A stretch of DNA of 13,433 nt from JBAXLO01 sp037134755 (lineage in GTDB: Bacteria > Bacteroidota > Bacteroidia > Bacteroidales > JACABE01), in NCBI GenBank assembly GCA_037134755.1, contig JBAXLO010000122.1, forward strand, positions 1 to 13,433, in the 5' to 3' direction. Positions 1-6,552 of the stretch are shown here, one piece after another. Position 1 is the first letter of the stretch. Every line of letters starts with the position of its first letter. The notes beneath the pieces were generated by a model. It had not been told where the DNA came from. It worked only from the letters and a program-made list of their open reading frames with translations, and searched no databases. A program made the position numbers and the translations under genes.

Positions 1-235
1 TCCTTCGCCACATCAGCGAAGGGCAAACCAATGTTCGGAAGTCCTTCGCCGAACGCAACAATGAATAAAGTAACGTTCGGAAGTCCTTCGCCACATCAGC
101 GAAGGGCAAACCAACGTTCGGAAGTCCTTCGCAACATCAGCAAAGGGCAAACCAATGTTCGGAAGCCCTTCGCCACATCAGCGAAGGGCAAAGTAACGTT
201 CGGAAGCCCTTCGCCGAACCAACGAAGGGCAAAGT
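1..235. repeat. Tandem array of 41-bp palindromic units, cut by the window start
   Basis: The word GTTCGG recurs at 33, 75, 116, 157 and 198, giving spacings of 42, 41, 41 and 41 bp. Most units contain the hairpin CCTTCGC-CACATCA-GCGAAGG (2-22, 85-105, 166-188). The copy at 126-146 has one mismatch. The unit starting at 33 replaces its right arm with unrelated sequence, and the last unit (198-229) has a variant loop. The array continues leftward beyond the window. A reading frame crosses it, but the 41-bp period shifts frame at every copy, so the array is non-coding. There are no unique spacers, so it is not a CRISPR. It is most likely a species-specific intergenic palindromic repeat family. 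Confidence 0.9.
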
Positions 236-385
236 AACTTTTTAAAGTGCATTATATTAAACATATAGCTTTTTTGGGCTTTTTTTAAGAATTTAATTTG
301 TAAAACATAAAATTAATGGATTTTTATTTATCCAAATCTTAATCTTATTAACAATTAGAGCTAACTTACATAAAAAACCCTCTCA

Positions 386-500
386 AAATAAAGTTATTAA
401 CAATTTTTTAGAGACCTAACACAGCGTTTGTATAGTACGTTGACTACCCAAAAAATTGAAAAACCCTCAGAAAATCAAATAATTGTTCGTAACTTTATTT
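386..500. repeat. 20-bp imperfect inverted repeat in the gene-free stretch 236-556
   Basis: AAATAAAGTTATTAACAATT at 386-405 matches the reverse complement of 481-500 at 18 of 20 positions, with about 75 bp between the arms. Near each arm there is also a direct repeat: AAAACCCTC followed by two bases and AAAAT, and GAGAC(C/T)TAA at 411-419 and 505-513. The rest of 236-556 is AT-rich. I see no gene in it and no convincing TAnnTTTG promoter, although some promoter for the gene at 557 must lie here. The arrangement could be a remnant of a small mobile element or a structured leader; neither is shown. Confidence 0.55.
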
Positions 501-556
501 GCAGGAGACTTAAAATAAGTCGTATTTTGCATATTAATTAATCAAATAAAAAAATT

Positions 557-1522
557 ATGATAAGTCTTGATGTTTTAACAGAAAATTTTTGGAAAAATTT
601 ACATTGTTCCCACAAACGTTTCAGATTGTTTGTTGAAGATTGCATAGTAAAGGATAAGGCTTCAGGCATCCCCGAAATAGTTGATTTGTTAACAGATACC
701 AATCCTATTGTAAAGTTTTACAGTGATGAAATAAATTTGCTGGATGCTACTATTTCGGATCAAAGAGTAGCTACTGCTCTTAAAAATATAGTGTATGCAG
801 ATTATCAAGTTGCGATAAGAGGTTTAGAAGGTGCAGTTATTGATGTATTTAAAGGTAAAAAATCAATTCAGTACACTACTGAATTTTTTACACATGGTTT
901 GGGAGAGTATTCGGATATGACAGAGCACACTGCTCAAATATTATTTACCAGAACTGAATTGTTAACTACCAAATATGTTACACAACTTGGCATACCTCGT
1001 CAAACTTTGTTTGCAGATTTATTGGCTTCCTATACAGCTACTCATAGTGCACAGCAATTAGCAATAGCTAAGGTAGTTAATTGTAATGCTGCAATTAAAA
1101 AGAAAGTTATAGATGTTAAAGATATAATGTTTAGAAACATTTTAAAAATAGCAGCTTACTATTATAAAACACCCGGTGAAGTTAAGAATTTTTATAACGA
1201 AACAGTATTGCATTGTCGCCATAAAAACAAAAATGGAGAACCTATCGAAAAAGCTTATGAAGCTATTATCTCAAAATTATCTGTATTATTAGCAGACATC
1301 AGCTATACGAAATTTGAACGTTTGTTGTTCGAAAATTTAGGAACAGAATCATTGTATTACTTCACATCAGATACTGAATTAGAAGTAGTAGTAATACCCG
1401 AAGATGCAATAGAATTGATATCGGGTGAAGAAAAAATAGTAGAAACCTCAAGCTTGAAAACATTCTTGTACATAGCTAACAAAAGTGAAGTAAAAGGAAA
1501 AATACAATTATCAGCAATATAA
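557..1522 (+). CDS. Hypothetical protein, 321 aa
   Basis: I do not recognise this protein. It has no signal peptide and no evident membrane segment, so it is probably cytoplasmic. Residues 1 to about 250 look mainly helical, with a tyrosine-rich stretch IAAYYYKTPGEVKNFYNE near 198-215. The last 70 or so residues alternate hydrophobic and polar residues in a beta-strand-like pattern that ends in LYIANKSEVKGKIQLSAI. No catalytic motif stands out. The ATG at 557 follows an A-rich stretch with no Shine-Dalgarno, as is normal in this phylum. Base use is AT-rich, like the next gene, which starts 65 nt downstream on the same strand with no terminator between them. The two are therefore probably co-transcribed. 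The coding call rests on length, an intact frame and a plausible protein composition. Confidence 0.8.
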   Translation: MISLDVLTENFWKNLHCSHKRFRLFVEDCIVKDKASGIPEIVDLLTDTNPIVKFYSDEINLLDATISDQRVATALKNIVYADYQVAIRGLEGAVIDVFKGKKSIQYTTEFFTHGLGEYSDMTEHTAQILFTRTELLTTKYVTQLGIPRQTLFADLLASYTATHSAQQLAIAKVVNCNAAIKKKVIDVKDIMFRNILKIAAYYYKTPGEVKNFYNETVLHCRHKNKNGEPIEKAYEAIISKLSVLLADISYTKFERLLFENLGTESLYYFTSDTELEVVVIPEDAIELISGEEKIVETSSLKTFLYIANKSEVKGKIQLSAI

Positions 1523-1587
1523 TCCTATTTAGAATAGAAAAGATTATAAACGCTATCAATAATTTTAATAAATAAATAATAAATATA

Positions 1588-2322
1588 ATGTCACAATTTA
1601 CGGGAAGTAGAAAAAAGATTTTAGATTTGATTGAATCACCTTCATATCTTAAAGATATAAATGCGATGCTAAAATCAAGAAATGCTAAAGTTGAAAAAAC
1701 AGATAAGTTTTTGCCTATTAGTAAAAACAAACCTAAAAAACCTAACTTGAATAACTTCTTAGCCGAAAATTATTCGAAAGAAATGAGTGCAGATTTCTTA
1801 AACTGGTGGTTAAAACATCCCGGTCCAAGCGCTATAACTCCTATGTTCGATATCATTTCGACTTGCACAATAGATGGCAAAAAAGGGATATTGCTTGTGG
1901 AAGGAAGAGTAAACACCGGCGAGCTTTTTTATAACGGGATTAAGAAAATATTGAGCAATCTTAAAACTGACAATGTAATGGCTAATCAAGTATCAGTTGA
2001 AAATGCTATAAATGAAGCTAACACAAGTATTAGCAAAACAGTGAAAGATATAAAACTTTCAACCGAAAATTGCTACCATTTATCTAGTAGGATTGCCGAA
2101 GCTTGGTGGCTAGCCAGCAAGGGTATCCCTGTAGTTTTGTTGTATGTAGGTTTTTTAAACTACGAAAAACTTTCATTTAAAAAACATAATATATTTACAA
2201 CGGATGCTGAATGGCAAGATTTATTTAAAAAACATACCGAAAAAGTAGGTGTTGATAAATTGCTTGAGAAAAGTATAGATTGTGGAGCCGCAAGCTTTAC
2301 TACAATTGTTAGAAGTATTTAA
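1588..2322 (+). CDS. Hypothetical protein, possible PD-(D/E)XK nuclease-like fold with degenerate active site, 244 aa
   Basis: A soluble protein. Residues 1-60 are a basic, low-complexity leader. The core holds FDIISTCTIDGKKGILLVEGRVNTGEL (split here as FDIISTCTIDGKKG, residues 87-100, and ILLVEGRVNTGEL, 101-113), then HLSSRIAEAWWLASKGI (164-180) and PVVLLYVGFLNYEKL (181-195). From memory, a family of bacterial hypothetical proteins shares this order with an Asp, a later VEAK, and a conserved helix followed by a V(L/V)xYxGFLN strand. This recalls PD-(D/E)XK nucleases. Here the Asp is D88, but the E-x-K position reads E105-G-R107, so the lysine is replaced by arginine. Activity is therefore uncertain. 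The gene follows the 557 gene by 65 nt and is closed by a strong terminator at 2368. The family assignment is from pattern recognition only. Confidence 0.75.
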   Translation: MSQFTGSRKKILDLIESPSYLKDINAMLKSRNAKVEKTDKFLPISKNKPKKPNLNNFLAENYSKEMSADFLNWWLKHPGPSAITPMFDIISTCTIDGKKGILLVEGRVNTGELFYNGIKKILSNLKTDNVMANQVSVENAINEANTSISKTVKDIKLSTENCYHLSSRIAEAWWLASKGIPVVLLYVGFLNYEKLSFKKHNIFTTDAEWQDLFKKHTEKVGVDKLLEKSIDCGAASFTTIVRSI

Positions 2323-2346
2323 TAAACAGAATGAAATTATAGAGTT

Positions 2347-2358
2347 TTAGCATGCTAA
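2347..2358. repeat. Perfect 12-bp palindrome TTAGCATGCTAA
   Basis: A perfect palindrome lies between the stop codon of the 1588-2322 gene and its terminator. It is too short and has no loop, so it is unlikely to be a terminator. It could be a dimeric protein-binding site, or chance. Confidence 0.3.
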
Positions 2359-2367
2359 GTCTCATTT

Positions 2368-2402
2368 AATAGAGCCGTTATATTTAACGGCTCTATTTTT
2401 TT
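2368..2402 (+). terminator. Rho-independent terminator after the 557-2322 gene pair
   Basis: A perfect 13-bp stem, AATAGAGCCGTTA (2368-2380) with TAACGGCTCTATT (2385-2397), encloses a TATT loop and runs directly into a T tract. It ends the two-gene unit and separates it from the OPT gene. Confidence 0.92.
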
Positions 2403-2446
2403 ATATAATTAATTAAAAAAATAGTCGCTATATAAAAGATTATTCC

Positions 2447-2454
2447 TACTTTTG
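2447..2454 (+). promoter_or_regulatory. Bacteroidota-type -7 promoter element for the OPT transporter gene
   Basis: TACTTTTG matches TAnnTTTG exactly and lies 35 nt before the ATG at 2490, just after a terminator. The expected -33 TTG about 20 nt upstream is weak (TCG at 2425-2427). Confidence 0.6.
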
Positions 2455-2489
2455 ACCTTTATTTTAACAAATCAACGAAAACATATACT

Positions 2490-4538
2490 ATGCAAGAAAA
2501 TGATTCTTTAGTAAAGAACTTACCCGAAAACGCTTATCGCGAATTAACCCCGGGTGAAGTGTACGAACCGGTAATGCCGGCAAATAAAACATTCCCTGAA
2601 GTAACTACCTGGTCAGTTGTGATGGGCTTACTGATGGCAGTTATATTCTCAGCCGCAGCAGCTTACTCCGGTTTAAAGATCGGACAGGTGTTTGAAGCCG
2701 CTATACCTATATCTATTATAGCAGTAGGAGCATCAGCAGCAGCAAAGAAAAAGAATGCTTTAGGACAGAATATAATTATCCAGTCAATAGGCGCAAGCTC
2801 TGGAGTAATTGTAGCAGGGGCGGTATTTACTATTCCCGGCCTTTACATTTTACAGGCTAAGTATCCTGAGATACAAGTTAACTTCTGGCAGATCTTCTTT
2901 TCCTCTTTACTAGGAGGCTTTTTAGGAATATTATTCCTAATCCCTTTCAGGAAATACTTTGTGAAAGATATGCACGGTAAGCTTCCTTTCCCCGAGGCAA
3001 CGGCTACGACCGAAATACTTATGACAGGAGAGAAGGGCGGCACACAAGCCAAGCTTCTTGTGGTAAGTGGTTTGATAGGTGGTGCATTCGACTTTGCTTT
3101 TACCTACTTAAAACTATGGGGCGAAGAATTTACTTCGAGAGTTTTACCTTACGGAACTGCTCTTGCCGACAAAGTTAAGATGGTATTTAAGTTTAATGTA
3201 AGTTCATTGATCTTTAGTTTTGGATATTTAGTTGGATTACGTTATTCCCTTATAATTACAGTTGGTTCACTACTTTCATGGTTTGTATTTGTACCTTTAG
3301 TTAATGAAGTCGGCAACCTGATTGTACATGGGTTTATCATTGGAAAGATGATGATCCCCGGAAGTGGTGGCGTTAATCCTTTTGCAGCTATGTCGCCGGA
3401 AGATATCTTTAAAGGTGTTGTTCGCCCAATTGGTATTGGAGCTATAGCAATGGCAGGTATCATAGGCATTATCAAGTCTTCGGGTGTTATTGCAGGTGCT
3501 TTTAAATTAGCTTTCAATATGGGTTCTAAAACTGCTGCTGAAGTAAAAGTAGAACGTACACAAAAAGATTTAAAGATGTCTTTTGTTATGTTGTTAATTG
3601 GTTTAACATTGGTTGCTGTATTTATTTTCCTTATTGTTGGTGTAAAAATAACATTGGTTCAGGCATTGGTTGCTCTGGTAACTATCTTAATTATATCGTT
3701 TCTGTTTACAACTGTTGCAGCTAATGCTATTGCAATTGTAGGCTCTAACCCAGTGTCAGGTATGACTTTAATGACTTTAATTCTATCTTCAGTTGTTTTG
3801 GTTTCAGTAGGCTTAAAAGGATGGCAGGGAATGGTAAGTTCCTTAATCATTGGAGGTATTGTTTGTACAGCTTTATCAATGGCAGGTGGTTTTATCACCG
3901 ACTTAAAGGTAGGTTACTGGTTAGGAACTACACCAGCCAAACAGCAGTCATTTAAGTTTATGGGGACATTACTTTCAGCTGCCACAGTTGGTTTGGTAAT
4001 ATATATCTTAAATCAGGTGTTCGGATTTACGCAATCAACTTTACATACAAAACCAATGACGGCTCCTCAGGCTAATGCAATGGCTGCAATTATTGAACCG
4101 CTGATGTCAGGTCAGGGTGTTAGCTGGGTATTGCTCTCTGTTGGTGCGGTTATTTCTATCCTCTTAAATTGGTTAAAGATTTCGCCTTTAGCTTTTGCAT
4201 TGGGTATGTTTATTCCGCTTCCGCTAAATACTCCTTTGGTTGTTGGTGGTTTACTAAACCATTGGTTCAACAAGAGTACTAAAGATGATAAGCTTAATAA
4301 TGCACGTAATAACCGTGGTATTCTTATTGCTTCAGGGTTTATTGCAGGAGCAGCTTTATTTGGTGTATTTGGAGCGATAATTCTATTTATTACAGGTAAA
4401 GAAGAGTCAATGAATTTAGTTAACTGGGATAAGATTGCCAATGGTGAAATGATTGCTCAGATATTAGCGTTCTTTGCTTTTGCAGGATTAATAGCTTACT
4501 TTGTTTGGGAATCATTCAGAGCAAAAGCTGACGATTAA
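2490..4538 (+). CDS. OPT family oligopeptide transporter
   Basis: A polytopic inner-membrane transporter of the OPT family, whose members couple ion gradients to uptake of small peptides or, in some branches, metal chelates. The 682-aa length is usual for bacterial members. After a polar N-terminus of about 38 residues, hydrophobic segments cover nearly the whole chain (about 14-16 by eye). Family signatures include SGLKIGQVFEAAIPISII (60-77), GKLPFPEATATTEIL (163-177) and NPVSGMTLMTLI, whose Asn is residue 420. A TAnnTTTG element lies just upstream. The next gene on the same strand is peptidase T, 110 nt away, which favours a peptide rather than a metal-siderophore substrate. That substrate call is inference from context. 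Confidence 0.93.
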   Translation: MQENDSLVKNLPENAYRELTPGEVYEPVMPANKTFPEVTTWSVVMGLLMAVIFSAAAAYSGLKIGQVFEAAIPISIIAVGASAAAKKKNALGQNIIIQSIGASSGVIVAGAVFTIPGLYILQAKYPEIQVNFWQIFFSSLLGGFLGILFLIPFRKYFVKDMHGKLPFPEATATTEILMTGEKGGTQAKLLVVSGLIGGAFDFAFTYLKLWGEEFTSRVLPYGTALADKVKMVFKFNVSSLIFSFGYLVGLRYSLIITVGSLLSWFVFVPLVNEVGNLIVHGFIIGKMMIPGSGGVNPFAAMSPEDIFKGVVRPIGIGAIAMAGIIGIIKSSGVIAGAFKLAFNMGSKTAAEVKVERTQKDLKMSFVMLLIGLTLVAVFIFLIVGVKITLVQALVALVTILIISFLFTTVAANAIAIVGSNPVSGMTLMTLILSSVVLVSVGLKGWQGMVSSLIIGGIVCTALSMAGGFITDLKVGYWLGTTPAKQQSFKFMGTLLSAATVGLVIYILNQVFGFTQSTLHTKPMTAPQANAMAAIIEPLMSGQGVSWVLLSVGAVISILLNWLKISPLAFALGMFIPLPLNTPLVVGGLLNHWFNKSTKDDKLNNARNNRGILIASGFIAGAALFGVFGAIILFITGKEESMNLVNWDKIANGEMIAQILAFFAFAGLIAYFVWESFRAKADD

Positions 4539-4555
4539 GAAATACTTAAAGTGTG

Positions 4556-4623
4556 AAGTTTGGAGTGCCTAAAGTTTTCAAGAATAACTTTAGGCATTTT
4601 AGGCACTTCAAACTTTAGGCACT
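4556..4623. repeat. Intergenic inverted and direct repeats between the OPT gene and pepT
   Basis: An 11-bp perfect hairpin pairs TGCCTAAAGTT (4566-4576) with AACTTTAGGCA (4586-4596) across a 9-nt loop. A competing longer pairing joins 4556-4569 with 4602-4615, with one G-T wobble. The core word TTTAGGCACT recurs here and at 6008-6046. There is no T tract directly after the hairpin, so a terminator role is weak and transcription may continue into pepT. Confidence 0.75.
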
Positions 4624-4648
4624 ATTTATAATTTAATTCAATAATAAA

Positions 4649-5878
4649 ATGAAAGAAAAGATACTTGAACGTTTTCTATCTTATGTAAACGTTGATACAC
4701 AATCTGACGAGAGTTCGGAAACATGCCCCAGTACTGCCAAACAATTTGATCTGGCAAACAAACTAAAGGATGAAATGATAGCAATGGGTCTTCAGGATGT
4801 TAGTCTTGATGATAATTGTTATTTGATGGGGACTTTGCCTTCTAATATTGATAAAAAGGTTCCTGTTATTGGCTTTATATCTCACATGGATACCAGTCCT
4901 GATATGCCTGGCGTTAATGTTCGTCCTAATATTATTCATAATTATGATGGTAAAGACATTATGCTTAACGCAGATAAGAATATTGCTCTTACTGTTGCCG
5001 ACTTTCCTGAGATAAAACAATACACCGGTCAAACTATTATTACTACTGATGGTACTACACTTTTAGGAGCTGATGACAAAGCGGGTATTGCCGAGATAAT
5101 GACTGCTATGGATTATCTTTTAAAGCATCCTGAAATTAAACACGGTACTATTCGTATAGGGTTTACTCCTGACGAAGAGATAGGCAGAGGTGTTGATTTC
5201 TTTGATGTAGCTAAGTTTAATGCTGAGTTTGCTTATACTATGGATGGCGGACAAATAGGGGAGTTAGAGTACGAAAACTTTAATGCTGCCGGTGCTAAAG
5301 TTATTATTCAGGGAAGGAATATACATCCTGGTTATGCAAAGGATAAAATGGTGAATGCTTTGCTTGTCGCGATGGAGTTTAATGCTCTTCTTCCGGTAAA
5401 CGAACGACCTGAATTTACTAAGGATTACGATGGGTTCTATCATTTAACTAAGATGGAAGGCACTGTTGAAGCATGTACTTTTAATTATATTATAAGAGAC
5501 CATGACAGAGCTAAGTTTGAAAAGAAGAAAGTAGCGATACAACAGGCTGTTGATTATCTTAACCAGCGTTATCCTGAAGGAACTGTTAAGTTGGAATTAA
5601 AGGATCAGTATTTTAACATGAAAGAAATGGTTGAACCAGTAATTCATGTTGTGGATAATGCCCGTAAAGCTATGGAAGATTTAGAGATTAAACCTTTGGT
5701 AGTTCCTATTCGTGGTGGCACTGATGGTTCTAGACTATCTTATATGGGATTGCCTTGTCCTAATATCTTTGCCGGCGGACATAATTTCCATGGAAAGTAT
5801 GAGTATGTTTGTTTAGATTCAATGGTTAAAGCTACCCAGGTTATTCTAAAGATCATTGACCATTATACAAACGCATAA
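4649..5878 (+). CDS. pepT: Peptidase T (tripeptide aminopeptidase, M20B)
   Basis: A cytoplasmic zinc aminopeptidase that removes the N-terminal residue from tripeptides. Its 409 aa match the family length. The dizinc site is intact by motif: H79 and D81 in SHMDTSPD, D142 in LLGADDKAG, the acidic pair E176-E177 in TPDEEIGRG (general base and ligand), D199 in YTMDGG and H381 in GGHNFHGKYEY. The substrate-contacting RGGTDGSRLSYMGLPCPN segment is also present (355-372). The gene follows an OPT transporter on the same strand, so imported small peptides could be hydrolysed directly. I saw no TAnnTTTG element in the 110-nt spacer, so it may be co-transcribed with the transporter. The spacers on both sides share a 20-bp inverted repeat. 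Confidence 0.97.
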   Translation: MKEKILERFLSYVNVDTQSDESSETCPSTAKQFDLANKLKDEMIAMGLQDVSLDDNCYLMGTLPSNIDKKVPVIGFISHMDTSPDMPGVNVRPNIIHNYDGKDIMLNADKNIALTVADFPEIKQYTGQTIITTDGTTLLGADDKAGIAEIMTAMDYLLKHPEIKHGTIRIGFTPDEEIGRGVDFFDVAKFNAEFAYTMDGGQIGELEYENFNAAGAKVIIQGRNIHPGYAKDKMVNALLVAMEFNALLPVNERPEFTKDYDGFYHLTKMEGTVEACTFNYIIRDHDRAKFEKKKVAIQQAVDYLNQRYPEGTVKLELKDQYFNMKEMVEPVIHVVDNARKAMEDLEIKPLVVPIRGGTDGSRLSYMGLPCPNIFAGGHNFHGKYEYVCLDSMVKATQVILKIIDHYTNA

Positions 5879-5881
5879 TGG

Positions 5882-5958
5882 AAAAATTATGATGTGAAAT
5901 GGAAAATGTAAAAGATTTTTATTGCATTTTACATTACACATTTTCCATCATAATTTTT
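5882..5958. repeat. Long imperfect inverted repeat after pepT
   Basis: AAAAATTATGATG (5882-5894) is complementary to CATCATAATTTTT (5946-5958). Inside this, TGGAAAATG (5900-5908) can pair with CATTTTCCA (5939-5947), and AATGTAAAA (5905-5913) with TTTTACATT (5927-5935). These pairings partly compete. The element is AU-rich, lies between the pepT stop and the GC-stemmed terminator, and could act as a 3' stabilising structure or simply be repeat debris. Confidence 0.65.
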
Positions 5959-5968
5959 ACATAAAAAT

Positions 5969-6006
5969 AAAGCCTTCATCAGAATTCTGGTGAAGGCTTT
6001 ATTTTT
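5969..6006. terminator. Bidirectional rho-independent terminator between pepT and the yciH-like gene
   Basis: AAAGCCTTCA (5969-5978) pairs with TGAAGGCTTT (5991-6000). The inner CAGAA/TTCTG extends the stem after one T-G wobble. ATTTTT follows on the plus strand, and AAAAATA precedes the stem, giving a T tract on the minus strand too. It can therefore end both pepT and the convergent minus-strand operon. Confidence 0.9.
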
Positions 6007-6007
6007 C

Positions 6008-6046
6008 AACTTTAGGCACTCCAAACTCTAGGCACTTTAGGCACTT
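6008..6046. repeat. Second copy of the TTTAGGCACT-type repeat
   Basis: AACTTTAGGCACTCCAAACT (6008-6027) is the exact reverse complement of 4557-4576. It is followed by two further degenerate copies of the TAGGCACT core. It lies between the bidirectional terminator and the end of the minus-strand yciH-like gene. Confidence 0.8.
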
Positions 6047-6058
6047 CTTCATTAATAA

Positions 6059-6400
6059 TTAACCCCCTGCTTTCTTCGCTTTGTAGCCTGCCTTAAGTAG
6101 TATGTCCAGAATCTTATCCCTAAAATCACCTTGTATAATAATTTCATTGTCTTTAGCCGAGCCACCCACGCCACACTTAGTCTTTAAGAGTTTGGCAAGA
6201 TCGTTTAAGTCGTCATCAGTGCCAACAAAGCCCGTAATAAGCGTTACACTCTTACCGGCACGCTGCTTGCGATCGTGAAACAACTTTAAATTCTGTTGTT
6301 GCGGAGGCAAGGTCTCTTGCGCATCATTCCCCTCAAACTGATAATTATAATCAGGATTAGTAGAATAAACTATACCTATGGTTCCTTTCTTTTTCGACAT
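6059..6400 (-). CDS. yciH: Translation initiation factor, SUI1/YciH (eIF1-like)
   Basis: A small cytoplasmic protein of the SUI1 family, which binds the small ribosomal subunit and affects start-site fidelity. Its role in bacteria is less defined than that of eukaryotic eIF1. The 113-aa length is typical. Residues 1-35 form a polar tail. The SUI1 domain covers about 38-110, with RKQRAGKSVTLITGFVG (44-60) and KLLKTKCGVGGSAKDNEI (70-87), then QGDFRDKILDILLKAGY (90-106). The LKxKCGVGGS core is the family hallmark. It is the last gene of the minus-strand group, 152 nt after the lipid kinase, and ends near a bidirectional terminator. Unusually for this phylum it has an AGGAGG sequence 9 nt before its ATG. 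Confidence 0.95.
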   Translation of the reverse strand: MSKKKGTIGIVYSTNPDYNYQFEGNDAQETLPPQQQNLKLFHDRKQRAGKSVTLITGFVGTDDDLNDLAKLLKTKCGVGGSAKDNEIIIQGDFRDKILDILLKAGYKAKKAGG

Positions 6401-6409
6401 ACTTTAACC

Positions 6410-6415
6410 CCTCCT
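6410..6415 (-). promoter_or_regulatory. Shine-Dalgarno-like AGGAGG before the yciH-like gene
   Basis: On the minus strand AGGAGG lies 9 nt before the ATG, which is near-ideal spacing. No other gene in the window has such a site. It sits in a pyrimidine-rich tract that resembles the neighbouring CCCTCTCCTAA repeat, so it may be repeat-derived rather than selected. Confidence 0.5.
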
Positions 6416-6437
6416 AATATTTTTAACCTCACCCCTA

Positions 6438-6458
6438 CCCTCTCCTAAAAGGAGAGGG
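6438..6458. repeat. Small hairpin repeat CCCTCTCCT-AAA-AGGAGAGGG
   Basis: A perfect 9-bp stem with a 3-nt loop, preceded by ACCTCACCCCTA. This resembles a short intergenic repeat I have seen in many bacterial genomes. No T tract follows on either strand, so I do not call it a terminator. It lies between the lipid kinase and yciH-like genes. Confidence 0.7.
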
Positions 6459-6524
6459 AGTTGCTTAGTATTATTAATTTACTTCTTGATTACACTTAAA
6501 TTGTCTTATAACTTTACTCTCTTC

Positions 6525-6545
6525 ATTCATAATTCATAATTCATA
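6525..6545. repeat. Three tandem copies of the 7-bp word ATTCATA
   Basis: Perfect copies lie at 6525-6531, 6532-6538 and 6539-6545, just downstream of the end of the minus-strand lipid kinase gene. This looks like simple slippage-type repeat. Confidence 0.75.
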
Positions 6546-6552
6546 ATTTGTC

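Noticed and set aside
1..235. CRISPR array
   Set aside because: The units are contiguous with no unique spacers, and no cas genes are present in the window.
31..237. Open frame of 68 codons across the palindromic array
   Set aside because: The 41-bp period shifts frame at each copy, the product is repeat-derived low complexity, and the DNA is better explained as a non-coding palindromic repeat.
1476..1730. Minus-strand open frame of 84 codons
   Set aside because: It overlaps the end of one plus-strand gene and the start of the next, and its leucine/isoleucine/phenylalanine-rich product is what AT-rich antisense DNA gives.
3242..4441. Several minus-strand open frames inside the OPT transporter gene
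   Set aside because: They are antisense shadows of a clearly coding, hydrophobic gene and show no family motif.
6438..6458. Terminator between the lipid kinase and yciH-like genes
   Set aside because: The hairpin is perfect but has no T tract on either strand and looks like a dispersed intergenic repeat.
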